Assembly: GCA_003574685.1 (NCBI GenBank)
Contig: QOCQ01000008.1
Location: 1-64,000, forward strand
DNA from: Rhodospirillaceae bacterium SYSU D60007
Lineage (GTDB): Bacteria; Pseudomonadota; Alphaproteobacteria; Reyranellales; Reyranellaceae
Length of the DNA stretch: 64,000 bases
Direction: 5' to 3'
Notes under the pieces: generated by a model
The model's database searches: none
Told to the model about the DNA's origin: nothing
The model's input: the letters and a program-made list of their open reading frames with translations, nothing else
Program-made: the position numbers and the translations under genes
Shown: piece after piece, positions 49,843 to 58,170 of the stretch
Layout of the letters: every line of letters begins with the position of its first letter
Numbering within the stretch: the stretch's first letter is position 1

Positions 49843-50301
49843 GTGACGCCCGAAAAGGACGGGTATATCGGCTATCTTGTGTCCGACGTGGCGCGTCTGA
49901 TGCGCACCGTGTTCGACCGCCGCGTCCGCCGCCTGGGTCTGACCCGCAGCCAGTGGCTGCTGTTGACCCGCCTGCACCGGCGGCCCGGCGCCAGCCAGAC
50001 AGAGCTGGCCGAGATGCTTGAGGTCGAAAAGGCCAGCGCCGGTCGCATGCTCGACCGCATGGAGCGCGACGGCTGGATCGTGCGCAAGGCTGATCCTGCC
50101 GACCGGCGCATCAAACGCATCCATCTCACACGCGAGGCGGAGCGGGTGCATGCCCGCATGTGGGTGGTGGCACAGGCCACGGTCGAGGATGCCCTGGGCA
50201 ATCTGAGCGCGGGCGAGCGCACGCAACTCGCGCGGCTGATGTCACGGGTTAAGGCCCGCCTGTCCGACATGGCCGATACCGGCGGGGGCGCTGGCCCATG
50301 A
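49843..50301 (+). CDS. MarR-family transcriptional regulator
   Basis: A 152-residue winged-helix repressor, presumably of the adjoining efflux genes. The family core is RSQWLLLTRLHRRPGASQTELAEML followed by VEKASAGRMLDRMERDGWIVRKADPADRRIKRIHLT, the recognition helix and wing. It begins with GTG preceded by GAGGGA. The stop overlaps the start of the adaptor gene (ATGA), so marR-emrA is one transcript, with the emrB-like gene divergent. Aromatic or hydrophobic drug ligands are usual for this type. Confidence 0.9.
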   Translation: MTPEKDGYIGYLVSDVARLMRTVFDRRVRRLGLTRSQWLLLTRLHRRPGASQTELAEMLEVEKASAGRMLDRMERDGWIVRKADPADRRIKRIHLTREAERVHARMWVVAQATVEDALGNLSAGERTQLARLMSRVKARLSDMADTGGGAGP

Positions 50302-51395
50302 GGTTCGTGTTCCGCCGTCCCCGCTCCCTGCTGCGGCCGCTGCTGCTGCTGGGTGTACCGCTGCTGGTGATTGCGGCCGCAATCGTGGTGTGGCTGGGCG
50401 GTGGTCGCTATGTCAGCACCGAGAACGCCTACGTGAAGGCAGACATCGTGCAGATCGCGCCCGAGATTGCCGGCCGTGTGCTTCACGTCGAGGTCCATGA
50501 TCATCAGTCGGTCAAGGCCGGCGACGTCCTGCTGCGGCTTGATCCGCAGCCTTTCAGGCTGGCGCTCGAGCAGGCCGAGGCGGAGCTGGATGCCGCCCGC
50601 TCGCACGTCGAGACGCTGCGCGCCACGTGGCGTGAGGTGATGAGCGAATTGGCCGAAGCCGAGTCGCGCGCAGCCCATCTCGGCCGCCAGGCGGCACGAC
50701 AGGCCGAGCTTGCGGCCAAGGGCGTGGTATCCGCCACCACGCAGGAGCAGGCGGAGATCGAGGCCATAACGGCCCGGGACCGTGTCGAGGTTGTCCGCCG
50801 CCGGCTGCATCGTGTTCTGACAGCCCTGAACGGCGACCCCAAGCTCGATCGCGAGGCGCATCCGCTGGTGCGGGAGAAGCGCGCCGCCCGCGACCGCGTG
50901 GCGCTCGACCATGCTCGTACCGTGATCCGCGCGCCGGTGTCGGGCATTGCCGTGAACGTCAAGGTGCAGGTGGGCGAACAGGTGCGCGCGGCCGTACCGC
51001 TCTTTGCGCTCGTGGCCGACAACCGGCCCTGGGTGGAAGCGAACTTCAAGGAAACGCAACTGACGAACGTGCGCATCGGACAACGCGCCACGGTCGTGCT
51101 CGACATCTATCCCGATGTGGAATGGGAGGCCGTGGTCGAGAGCCTCAGCCCCGCCACCGGTGCAGAGTTTGCCGTACTGCCGCCGCAGAATGCGTCCGGC
51201 AACTGGGTTAAGGTGGTGCAGCGTCTGCCGGTGAAGCTGCGCCTGCTGGCGCGCGATCGTGAGCCGGCCTTGCGCGCCGGCATGACCGCAACGGTTGAGA
51301 TCGATACCGAACGGCAGCGCACCATGGCCGATATCGTGGCCCTGTTTGTCGGCTCAACCTCCGCCTCGCCGGCCGGACCTGACCGTTACCCGTAG
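50298..51395 (+). CDS. HlyD/EmrA-type membrane-fusion protein
   Basis: A 365-residue periplasmic adaptor anchored by a single N-terminal helix (residues ~12-36). The lipoyl-like halves read VLHVEVHDHQSVKAGDVLLRLDP and RAPVSGIAVNVKVQVGEQV, flanking a helical hairpin of about 120 residues. It links the MFS exporter to an outer-membrane channel. No TolC-type gene is nearby. It overlaps the marR stop by four bases and its 3' end overlaps the convergent YgjP-like gene by ten bases. Confidence 0.9.
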   Translation: MRFVFRRPRSLLRPLLLLGVPLLVIAAAIVVWLGGGRYVSTENAYVKADIVQIAPEIAGRVLHVEVHDHQSVKAGDVLLRLDPQPFRLALEQAEAELDAARSHVETLRATWREVMSELAEAESRAAHLGRQAARQAELAAKGVVSATTQEQAEIEAITARDRVEVVRRRLHRVLTALNGDPKLDREAHPLVREKRAARDRVALDHARTVIRAPVSGIAVNVKVQVGEQVRAAVPLFALVADNRPWVEANFKETQLTNVRIGQRATVVLDIYPDVEWEAVVESLSPATGAEFAVLPPQNASGNWVKVVQRLPVKLRLLARDREPALRAGMTATVEIDTERQRTMADIVALFVGSTSASPAGPDRYP

Positions 51396-52090
51396 CGCAT
51401 CAGCGAGTGGCCGTGCGCGCGCAGCCATGCCTTGCAGGCTGCCACATCGCCTGACGTGAGCCTCTGTGCCAGCGCCCAGAAGCGGGCGCTGTGGTCGTGG
51501 TGCACGAGATGCGCCACCTCATGCGCGACGACATAATCCATCACCTCAGGCGGCACGAACACCAGCCGCAGCGAGAAGCAGATTGCACCGGATTTGGCGC
51601 AGCTTCCCCATTGCGTGGCGGTGTCGCGCAGCACGATGCGCGCTACCCGCCGCTCGATGCGGGCCGCCTTGTCGTGCGCCAGCGGCACCAGGCGCGCGCG
51701 CAACTGCGTGCGCAGCCAGTCGCCCACACGGCGCGAGACGTGCTCAGCGCCGCCTGCGACGCAAAGCTCGCCATCCTCGATCCAGACGGTGCCGCGCATG
51801 GCCGGCTGATGGCGAATCCTGTGCGGCACATCGAATATGGGAATGGTATTGCCATCGGCGAACGGCACGGGCGACAGCCGCCGCTTGAGCCGCGCCGCAA
51901 TCCAGCCCGCATGCTGGCGTGCAAAGTCCAGGGCCGCGGTCCGCGACATGCGCAGCGGCACAACCAGCTTCACATGGCCCGTCCGCGGATCCACGCGCAG
52001 CGCCACCCGGCGCGCCTGTACGCTCGACTCATAGGCGACCGTCAGCGTCTCGCCAGCGTGCTCGATATCGACAGAGTGCAGACGCTGCAT
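51386..52090 (-). CDS. YgjP-like zinc metallopeptidase (DUF45/M48-type)
   Basis: A 234-residue cytoplasmic metallopeptidase of the YgjP/WSS1-like SprT group. HEVAH at residues 190-194 in DYVVAHEVAHLVHHDH supplies the zinc ligands, and HSARFW the downstream ligand region. The preceding RDTATQWGSCAKSGAICFSLRL motif is diagnostic. Relatives of SprT/Wss1 act on DNA-protein crosslinks, but YgjP itself is not characterised. It is divergent from hisA across about 120 bases. Confidence 0.82.
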   Translation of the reverse strand: MQRLHSVDIEHAGETLTVAYESSVQARRVALRVDPRTGHVKLVVPLRMSRTAALDFARQHAGWIAARLKRRLSPVPFADGNTIPIFDVPHRIRHQPAMRGTVWIEDGELCVAGGAEHVSRRVGDWLRTQLRARLVPLAHDKAARIERRVARIVLRDTATQWGSCAKSGAICFSLRLVFVPPEVMDYVVAHEVAHLVHHDHSARFWALAQRLTSGDVAACKAWLRAHGHSLMRYG

Positions 52091-52211
52091 GGCGCTACAC
52101 TACGACGGCAGCCTGTCCGTTCAATGAGGATAACGCCGGCACTTTGCAACTGGCCGGCGATCCGCTAGACAGCCCCGCCGCCGCAGCCGGCGGCCCAGAA
52201 GCAGGCGCTCC

Positions 52212-52940
52212 ATGATCCTTTTTCCCGCCATCGACCTGAAGGACGGCAAATGCGTGCGCCTGCTGCGCGGCGACATGAAAAAGGCGACGATCTTCGACGT
52301 AGCGCCGGCAGACCAGGCGCGCCGCTTCATCGAGGCTGGCTGCGAATGGCTGCATCTGGTTGACCTGAACGGGGCGGTCGAAGGTCGCCCTGTCAACCGC
52401 GAGGCGGTCGTTGCCATTCTGGACGCGGTGGATCACCTCCCCGTACAGCTCGGCGGCGGCATCCGCAGCCTCGAAACCGTGGCCCTGTGGCTGGAGGCGG
52501 GCGTGCGCCGCGTCATCCTCGGGACCGTGGCGGTGAGGGATCCCTCGATCGTTAAGGACGCGTGCCGGCAATGGCCCGGCCGCATCGCCGTAGGTATCGA
52601 TGCCCGCGACGGGCTGGTGGCGGTCGATGGCTGGACGAAGCAATCGACTGTCAAGGCGCTCGACCTTGCCCTGCGCTTCGAGGACGCGGGCGTTTCAGCG
52701 ATCATCTACACCGACATCAATCGCGATGGTGCGATGGGCGGCGTCAATGTGGACCAGACCGTCACCCTGGCGCTGCATCTGACGACGCCGGTGATTGCCT
52801 CCGGCGGCGTGGCGAGCCTCGATGATTTGCGCGAGCTGAAACAGCACGAAAACGCCGGCATTGTTGGCGTCGTTGCCGGCCGCTCGCTTTACGACGGCCG
52901 CATCGGCCTGGCGGATGCGCTGAAAGTGCTGAAGGGATAG
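52212..52940 (+). CDS. hisA: Phosphoribosylformimino-5-aminoimidazole carboxamide ribotide isomerase HisA
   Basis: A (beta/alpha)8 isomerase of histidine synthesis (242 residues), turning ProFAR into PRFAR, the HisF substrate. Asp8 in FPAIDLKDGKCVRL is catalytic, and the second catalytic Asp lies near AVGIDARDG. YTDINRDGAMGG and GGVASLDDLREL are typical phosphate-binding segments. In most alphaproteobacteria hisA is flanked by hisH and hisF; here hisH and hisB are absent and hisF is separated by the sigma/anti-sigma pair. Confidence 0.95.
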   Translation: MILFPAIDLKDGKCVRLLRGDMKKATIFDVAPADQARRFIEAGCEWLHLVDLNGAVEGRPVNREAVVAILDAVDHLPVQLGGGIRSLETVALWLEAGVRRVILGTVAVRDPSIVKDACRQWPGRIAVGIDARDGLVAVDGWTKQSTVKALDLALRFEDAGVSAIIYTDINRDGAMGGVNVDQTVTLALHLTTPVIASGGVASLDDLRELKQHENAGIVGVVAGRSLYDGRIGLADALKVLKG

Positions 52941-52957
52941 ACGCTCAGGTCCGCCCC

Positions 52958-53665
52958 TCAGTCGGCTGGCTTCATCTGCCCCTGCAGCACCACCGGACCG
53001 GTGGGCTGTCCGGTAGGCGATCCGCCGGCGGGCTCCACCGACACGGCGAAGCGCTCACGGAGCTGGGCCGGCGACAGATGGCCCGGATCAAGCCGGATCG
53101 TGCGCACCTGGTCCATCAGACCGACGGCAACAGGGGCCGGCGCAGCGGTCGAAATGGACCAGAGTTGCAGGCTGCGACCTTCCGGAATGGGCGCGATCTC
53201 CAGCGGGATCAGCGTTACGCGCCCGTCCGTGTAGGCGTGCATGACCGCGCCGGGCCGGCCGGTATCCGTAGTCAGCACGGCGACGAAGGCTGGCTGGTCA
53301 GTTCTTTGCGGCGTGGCAGCGATCATCACCGCCAGCACGGCGGCGGCCGCAGCGGTCGCCAGCGAGAGGCCGCGCCAGAAAGCAAGGCTCTCCCAGAGCC
53401 CGTACCACCATCGCGGCGCGGAAGTCGCCGGCGCCCGCGCGGGCGCGATGCTGCCGGCGATGCGGTTCCACAGCGCCTCGCCCGCCGGTTCGGGCCTCGC
53501 CGTCGCGTCAAGGTCGGCCAGCCGTGCACGCCAGGCGGCCACCGCCCCGGCAAAGGCCGCGTCCGCAGCCAGCAACCGCTCGGCCTCTGCCAGCTCGGCG
53601 CCGTCGAGCGAGCCCAGCACATATTCGGCGGCCAGCGCGTCGCGGCCTTCGTCGCGCCCGTTCAT
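52958..53665 (-). CDS. Anti-sigma factor (RskA-type, zinc-finger-less)
   Basis: A membrane anti-sigma factor of 235 residues. The N-terminal domain (LAAEYVLGSLDGAELAEAERLL) is the short anti-sigma helix bundle, and a transmembrane helix spans about 115-135 (LATAAAAAVLAVMIAAT). A C-terminal RskA-type domain follows, including LIPLEIAPIPEGRSLQLWSI. It should sequester the adjacent ECF sigma factor until an envelope signal releases it. The start at 53665 overlaps the sigma stop by four bases (ATGA); the frame to 53707 is less likely. Confidence 0.85.
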   Translation of the reverse strand: MNGRDEGRDALAAEYVLGSLDGAELAEAERLLAADAAFAGAVAAWRARLADLDATARPEPAGEALWNRIAGSIAPARAPATSAPRWWYGLWESLAFWRGLSLATAAAAAVLAVMIAATPQRTDQPAFVAVLTTDTGRPGAVMHAYTDGRVTLIPLEIAPIPEGRSLQLWSISTAAPAPVAVGLMDQVRTIRLDPGHLSPAQLRERFAVSVEPAGGSPTGQPTGPVVLQGQMKPAD

Positions 53666-54207
53666 TCCAGGCACTCCCGCAGGGCCAGCGCGCCCCGGCG
53701 GATCCATGACTTCACGGTTCCCAGCGGCACGCCTTCGCGCGCTGCCAGCTCGCTGTGGCTCAGCCCGTGCACATAGGTCAGCACGATCAGCTTGCGCGCC
53801 CGGGTCTCAAGGCGCTCCAGGCATCGGCGCAGGCTGGATGCGTCCGACAGCCGCGTCATGACTTCATCGCAACTCTCCTCCGCGAAGCCGTCCGCCGCAT
53901 CCTCGTCGCCGTCGATGGCAAGCTTCTTCTCGTCGCGCAGCACGCTGATCGCACGGTGTCGCACGATGGCGTAGATCCATGTGCGTGCGGCGCCTCGGGC
54001 CGGATCGAAACTGGCGGCTCGTCGCCAGATCTGCACGAAGGCATCGTGGACAACCTCTTCTGCGACCGCGCGGCGCCGCACGATCCGCTGCGCGACTCCG
54101 ATCATGCGCGCGGCCTCAAGATCGTAAAGCGCGCGCAGGGCCGCGGCGTCGCCGTCGGCACAGCGGCGCAGCATTCCTTCCAGGTCGAATTCGGCGGCTT
54201 GCGGCAT
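53662..54207 (-). CDS. ECF-type RNA polymerase sigma factor
   Basis: A 181-residue alternative sigma factor. Region 2 is present ([26 protein letters not shown], then [19 protein letters not shown] with the -10 recognition helix), as is region 4 ([40 protein letters not shown]), with the -35 helix-turn-helix. GGGGGAGAC precedes the ATG at 54207. It overlaps the anti-sigma gene, the usual coupled layout. Target promoters are unknown; I found no convincing self-promoter upstream. It is transcribed against hisA-hisF, inside the his locus. Confidence 0.9.
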   Translation of the reverse strand: MPQAAEFDLEGMLRRCADGDAAALRALYDLEAARMIGVAQRIVRRRAVAEEVVHDAFVQIWRRAASFDPARGAARTWIYAIVRHRAISVLRDEKKLAIDGDEDAADGFAEESCDEVMTRLSDASSLRRCLERLETRARKLIVLTYVHGLSHSELAAREGVPLGTVKSWIRRGALALRECLE

Positions 54208-54395
54208 GTCTCCCCCGCCGGCGGGGAACCGGCGGGCGCAATCATGGCAAGCTTCCCGAACAGCCACAAATCACCTTCGCGAGCCCCGGGCCGGATGGTC
54301 CGGGCATCAGGATTACGCGCGGACGCGGTTCTTTGGATGCAGGCTGGCCGGGATTCCGCTTGTCTCGGGGTCACGGGGCGGCTAGCACGCAGCGC

Positions 54396-55169
54396 ATGCT
54401 GAAGGTCCGCATCATCCCTTGCCTGGACGTGCACGCCGGCCGCGTCGTGAAGGGCGTGAACTTCGTCGATCTGGTCGATGCCGGCGACCCGGTCGAGCAG
54501 GCGCGCGTCTATGATGCCGCCGGCGCCGACGAGCTGACGTTTCTCGACATCACCGCCAGCCACGAGAACCGCGACACCATCCACGACGTGGTCGCCCGTA
54601 CCGCCGAGCAGTGCTTCATGCCGCTGACGGTGGGCGGCGGTGTGCGCACCATCGAGGACATCCGCAAGCTTCTTCTGGCCGGCGCCGACAAGGTCTCGAT
54701 CAACTCCGCCGCCGTGGCGCGCCCGGAGTTTGTCAAGGAGGCCGCCGAAAAGTACGGCGATCAGTGCATCGTCGTGGCGATCGACGCCAAGCGCACGGCG
54801 CCGCGCCGGTGGGAGGTCTTCACCCATGGCGGCCGCCGCGCGACCGGGCTCGATGCGGTCCAATGGGCGAAGCGCATGACCGAGAGTGGCGCCGGCGAGA
54901 TCCTGCTGACCTCGATGGACCGCGACGGCACGAAAGCGGGGTTCGACCTCGAGCTGACGCGGGCTGTGGCCGATGCCGTGCCGGTGCCGGTGATCGCCTC
55001 GGGCGGTGTCGGCTCGCTCGACCATCTCGTCGACGGCGTCGTGAGGGGACATGCCAGCGCCGTGCTGGCGGCCTCGATCTTCCATTTCGGCACGTTCACC
55101 ATCACACAGGCGAAGACACATCTGGCGCAGCACGGCGTTCCCGTTCGACAAACCGGCAAAATCGCGTAG
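54396..55169 (+). CDS. hisF: Imidazole glycerol phosphate synthase cyclase subunit HisF
   Basis: The cyclase subunit (257 residues) that, with HisH glutaminase, makes imidazole glycerol phosphate and AICAR from PRFAR. Asp11 in [16 protein letters not shown] and Asp130 in VVAIDAKR are the catalytic pair. [27 protein letters not shown] is characteristic of the family. The true start is the ATG at 54396; the longer frame from 53979 runs inside the opposite-strand sigma gene. AICAR released here feeds PurH, encoded about 14 kb away. Confidence 0.95.
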   Translation: MLKVRIIPCLDVHAGRVVKGVNFVDLVDAGDPVEQARVYDAAGADELTFLDITASHENRDTIHDVVARTAEQCFMPLTVGGGVRTIEDIRKLLLAGADKVSINSAAVARPEFVKEAAEKYGDQCIVVAIDAKRTAPRRWEVFTHGGRRATGLDAVQWAKRMTESGAGEILLTSMDRDGTKAGFDLELTRAVADAVPVPVIASGGVGSLDHLVDGVVRGHASAVLAASIFHFGTFTITQAKTHLAQHGVPVRQTGKIA

Positions 55170-55248
55170 GATTGCAAGCGGGAAGGCAAGAGCTGCAGAA
55201 CCGACCAGGCAAGGCCGGCGCGTCTCCCCCGACGCGGACTTGCGGACC

Positions 55249-55650
55249 ATGGCCAAGCGACAGAAGAAAAAAGCCACCAAGGCGAGAAAAGGCTCCAAGA
55301 AGGCTCTGCGCGAGCTGGCGCCCGACGAGGCGCTGCACATGCTCGACCGGCTGTACGCGACGATCGAGAGCCGCAAGGGCGCCGATCCGCAGACCTCCTA
55401 CACGGCCCGCCTGATGGCACGCGGCCGGGAAAAGCTCGCGCAGAAGCTGGGCGAAGAGGCCACTGAGACGGTGATCGAGGCGATCAAGGGCGACGCCGAC
55501 AAGCTGGTGCTGGAAAGCGCCGACCTGCTCTATCACCTGCTGGCGCTGTGGGCGACGGTGGGCGTGAAACCCGACCAGGTCTGGGCCGAGCTGGCGCGCC
55601 GGGAAGGCGTTTCCGGCCTCGCCGAGAAGGCGAAGCGGCCGGCGGCCTGA
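55249..55650 (+). CDS. hisE: Phosphoribosyl-ATP pyrophosphatase HisE
   Basis: A 133-residue MazG-like enzyme hydrolysing phosphoribosyl-ATP to phosphoribosyl-AMP in histidine synthesis. The catalytic Glu/Asp cluster is in [21 protein letters not shown] and [12 protein letters not shown]. The first ~20 residues ([17 protein letters not shown]) are a strongly basic extension not normal for HisE. Start at 55249. It follows hisF by about 80 bases and precedes a HAD-type hydrolase by two bases, so the three are likely one transcript. Confidence 0.93.
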   Translation: MAKRQKKKATKARKGSKKALRELAPDEALHMLDRLYATIESRKGADPQTSYTARLMARGREKLAQKLGEEATETVIEAIKGDADKLVLESADLLYHLLALWATVGVKPDQVWAELARREGVSGLAEKAKRPAA

Positions 55651-55652
55651 CC

Positions 55653-56372
55653 ATGCCCGCGCTGCCCGCTGCCATCCTGTTCGACCTCGATGACACAATC
55701 ATCCAGGCCTATGCCCGTCCCGAGGAGGCGTGGGGTCGCTTGCTGGCGCGATTCGGCGACGCGTTTGGGGACGGCGAGGACACCCTCGCCCGCGTGCAGC
55801 GCGCCATCCTGGAGGAGGCACGAACATTCTGGGGCGACCCGGCAAACGCCGCGAAGTGGCGGCTGGACATTGCGGCGGCGCGCCGACTGGTGGTGCGCCG
55901 GGCCCTCGCACGGCTGCGGCGGCCTGATGATGCGCTTGCGGATCGCATCGGCGATGCCTTCACGGAGATGCGGCGCGCGGAATACAGGCTGTTCCCCGAC
56001 GCGCTGGAAACGCTGCGCCGGCTGCGCGCTGCCGGCGTGCGGCTGGCGCTGGTAACCAACGGACAGGCCGAGGCCCAGCGGGCGAAGGTGGCGCGCTTCG
56101 ATCTGGAATGGCGGTTCGATCACATCCAGATCGAGGGCGAGTTCGGCAAAGGCAAGCCCGAGCCGGAAGTCTACCGCCATGTGCTGGATCGGCTATGCGT
56201 GACGGCGCGCGAGTCCTGGATGGTGGGCGACAACATCGAGTGGGAGGTCGTCGCCCCGCAGCGTCTGGGCATGCGCGGCATCTGGTACGACCCGCACAAC
56301 CAGGGCCTTCCGGCCGGCTCGCCCGTCCGCCCCGACCGCATCATCGCCCGCCTGGCCGACATCCTGGACTGA
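55653..56372 (+). CDS. HAD-superfamily hydrolase (phosphoglycolate phosphatase/YjjG-like)
   Basis: A 239-residue HAD phosphatase. Motif I is ILFDLDDTIIQ (residues 8-18), motif II LVTNGQAEAQRAKV, motif III lies in GKGKPEPEVYRHVL, and the acidic motif in MVGDNIEWEV. The cap domain is helical (subtype I). It lies two bases after hisE, so it might supply histidinol-phosphatase or another his-linked activity, but phosphoglycolate or nucleotide phosphatase is equally possible. A strong hairpin terminator follows. Confidence 0.85.
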   Translation: MPALPAAILFDLDDTIIQAYARPEEAWGRLLARFGDAFGDGEDTLARVQRAILEEARTFWGDPANAAKWRLDIAAARRLVVRRALARLRRPDDALADRIGDAFTEMRRAEYRLFPDALETLRRLRAAGVRLALVTNGQAEAQRAKVARFDLEWRFDHIQIEGEFGKGKPEPEVYRHVLDRLCVTARESWMVGDNIEWEVVAPQRLGMRGIWYDPHNQGLPAGSPVRPDRIIARLADILD

Positions 56373-56375
56373 CGC

Positions 56376-56402
56376 AAAACTTCCCCCGCCGGGGGAAGTT
56401 TT
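56376..56402. terminator. Bidirectional intrinsic terminator
   Basis: AAAACTTCCCCC (56376-56387) pairs with GGGGGAAGTTTT (56391-56402), a perfect 12-bp stem with loop GCC and T- or A-runs on each side. It lies between the hisE-HAD transcript and the convergent OmpA-like gene and can end both. The best terminator in the window. Confidence 0.9.
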
Positions 56403-56420
56403 ATGGCTTCTTCTGAAGCG

Positions 56421-57398
56421 TCAGCGCTTGACGAGCTCGACGCGGCGGTTGCGGGCGCGGCCTTCTTCCGAATCGTTGGTCGACACCGGCGCGAGGTCGG
56501 CGACGCCGGCTGAAGATAGGCGCCTGGCGTCCACGCCATGCTTGACGAGGTCTGCGACCACCGCCTGTGCCCGCTTCTCCGACAGATCGCGGTTGATGCC
56601 GAAATCGCCTTCGCTGTCGGTGTGGCCGACCACCAGCAGCCGGAGCTTCGTATCCTTCTTCATGAGCTTGACGACTTCGTCCAGCGACTCACGCGACTGC
56701 GCGGTCAGCTTGGAGCTGCCGGTATCGAACTCGATACCGTAGAGCGCGATGCTGCCGTTGCGATCAAGCTCGCGGCCGATGGCCTCGGCCGTCACGACGC
56801 CGCCACCCGCCGGCGGGCCGCCCGTGGCGCAGCGCGCTGATTGGCCATCGGCCGCCGTCTTGCACTGCGCCAGCTCCTTGCGCAGATCGGCGAGCGCCTT
56901 CTCGGCATCGGCACGGACCTTGGCGACGGCGCCCTCGGTGTCGGCGGGCGACTCTCCGGGCTTTTGGCCGGCCGCGGCTTTCTGGACTTCCGCCCGGGCT
57001 GCCGCGATCTGCCCCTCGGTTTCGCGCTTCAGCGCCGCCATGGCGCGTTCGGCTTCCGCCTGTGCGGTCGCCAGCTTCTGGTCGCCCTCGGCCCGCGCCA
57101 GCGCCACGGCCTTGTTGGCCTCATCCCGCGCCGACGTCAGCGCCGCCTCGGCATCCTGGCGTGCCTTGGCCACCGCCTTCTCGGAGTCCGCCTTCGCCGC
57201 CGCGGCCGCATTCCTGGCACGCTCGATTTCCTTGCGCGCCTCGGCCAGTGCCATTTCGGCCGCGTCACGCTCGGCTGTCACGCGCGTCAATTCGGCTTGT
57301 GGGGCATTGGCCTGTGAAGAGCCTTCCGGCGCCCACACCGCCAGTGCCCCTCCCACAATCGCGAGGGCCGCCAGGGCCCCACCCATGGTCCAGTTCAT
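56421..57398 (-). CDS. OmpA/MotB-domain protein with long Ala/Glu-rich coiled coil
   Basis: A 325-residue envelope protein. Residues 5-23 form a hydrophobic anchor, residues 35-190 an Ala/Glu/Arg/Lys-rich coiled coil with ARAEAEKALAEAR-like heptads, and about 205-325 an OmpA-like peptidoglycan-binding domain (ALYGIEFDTGSSKLTAQS, VGHTDSEGDFGINRDLSEKRA, RNRRVELVKR). The coiled coil probably spans the periplasm to the cell wall. Cys residues at CKTAADGQSARC could form a disulphide. Convergent with the HAD gene over the terminator at 56376. Cell-envelope structural role inferred. Confidence 0.82.
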   Translation of the reverse strand: MNWTMGGALAALAIVGGALAVWAPEGSSQANAPQAELTRVTAERDAAEMALAEARKEIERARNAAAAAKADSEKAVAKARQDAEAALTSARDEANKAVALARAEGDQKLATAQAEAERAMAALKRETEGQIAAARAEVQKAAAGQKPGESPADTEGAVAKVRADAEKALADLRKELAQCKTAADGQSARCATGGPPAGGGVVTAEAIGRELDRNGSIALYGIEFDTGSSKLTAQSRESLDEVVKLMKKDTKLRLLVVGHTDSEGDFGINRDLSEKRAQAVVADLVKHGVDARRLSSAGVADLAPVSTNDSEEGRARNRRVELVKR

Positions 57399-57430
57399 GA
57401 CATGCTCCCTGACTGTTCCGCCGCGACGCC

Positions 57431-57787
57431 TCAGCGGCGTCGATCCGACGGCAATTTGTCGGTTGGCCGCAGCATGAGCCGTTCAACGCGGCCGCCACCC
57501 TTGAGGTGTGTCTCAAGGATCTCGTCGATGTCACCCTTGCTTTCGTAGCCGTACCAGATGCCTTCGGGATAGATGACCATTGTCGGTCCCAGCTCACACC
57601 GGTCGAGGCAGCCGGCCGCGTTGATGCGTACGTTCTTCAGCCCGAGATCTTTGGCACGGTTCTTCATGTAATCGCGAAGCTGCTCGGAGTTTTTCTCTGC
57701 GCAACAGCCGCGCGGATGACCTGCCGGCCGCCGGTTGGTGCAGCAGAAGACGTGGGTACGGTAATAAGGCGCGGGGTCGGCCGTCAT
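57431..57787 (-). CDS. Thioredoxin-like [2Fe-2S] ferredoxin
   Basis: A 118-residue soluble protein with the thioredoxin-like [2Fe-2S] fold, as in NuoE's C-terminal half or shethna-type proteins. Six Cys are arranged as C15-C16, C28-C29 (CCTNRRPAGHPRGCC) and C60-X3-C64 (GCLDRCELGP); the cluster ligands are usually one of the first pair, one of the second and the last two. The start at 57787 is preferred to an upstream GTG because the family begins about ten residues before the first Cys. A perfect 15-base palindrome lies just upstream. It follows the DUF6489 gene by 23 bases. Confidence 0.82.
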   Translation of the reverse strand: MTADPAPYYRTHVFCCTNRRPAGHPRGCCAEKNSEQLRDYMKNRAKDLGLKNVRINAAGCLDRCELGPTMVIYPEGIWYGYESKGDIDEILETHLKGGGRVERLMLRPTDKLPSDRRR

Positions 57788-57810
57788 GTCGGTATCTGAT
57801 ACCGGGGTCA

Positions 57811-58068
57811 CTACTTCTTCTGGCCGCCGGCCATGGCTGCCAGATTCTGCCAGAACATCTGCTGCACCTGCTGCATCTGCTCGACGCCCTGCATCGAGGC
57901 CGGCAACCACGTCTTGAAGATCTCGGACGGATCCATGGCGTTAAGGCTCGATTTCATGCGCTGCTCGATTTCGGCAAGGATGCGGTCCTGCATCGGCTTG
58001 AGGTCGGGAAGCCCGAAGAAGGCGCGGGCCTCCTCGGGTGTGCAGTCGATCTGAACGTTGACTTTCAT
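57811..58068 (-). CDS. DUF6489 family protein
   Basis: An 85-residue soluble protein that fits the DUF6489 family: MKVNVQIDCTPEEARAFFGL at the N terminus, then LAEIEQRMKSSLNAMDPSEIF, and a C-terminal amphipathic Gln/Met-rich helix. The function is unknown. It lies upstream of the ferredoxin and divergent from the diaminopropionate-lyase gene, so the three may form one neighbourhood. The family is largely alphaproteobacterial. Confidence 0.78.
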   Translation of the reverse strand: MKVNVQIDCTPEEARAFFGLPDLKPMQDRILAEIEQRMKSSLNAMDPSEIFKTWLPASMQGVEQMQQVQQMFWQNLAAMAGGQKK

Positions 58069-58170
58069 GCCTCGCCTCCGCTTGGGCGCACATTATGCGA
58101 CGCGCCCCGGCGATGCCAGCGCGGGCGGGCCGTGCTATGCCGGCATTCTGGAACTGGCGGAACACCCTGC

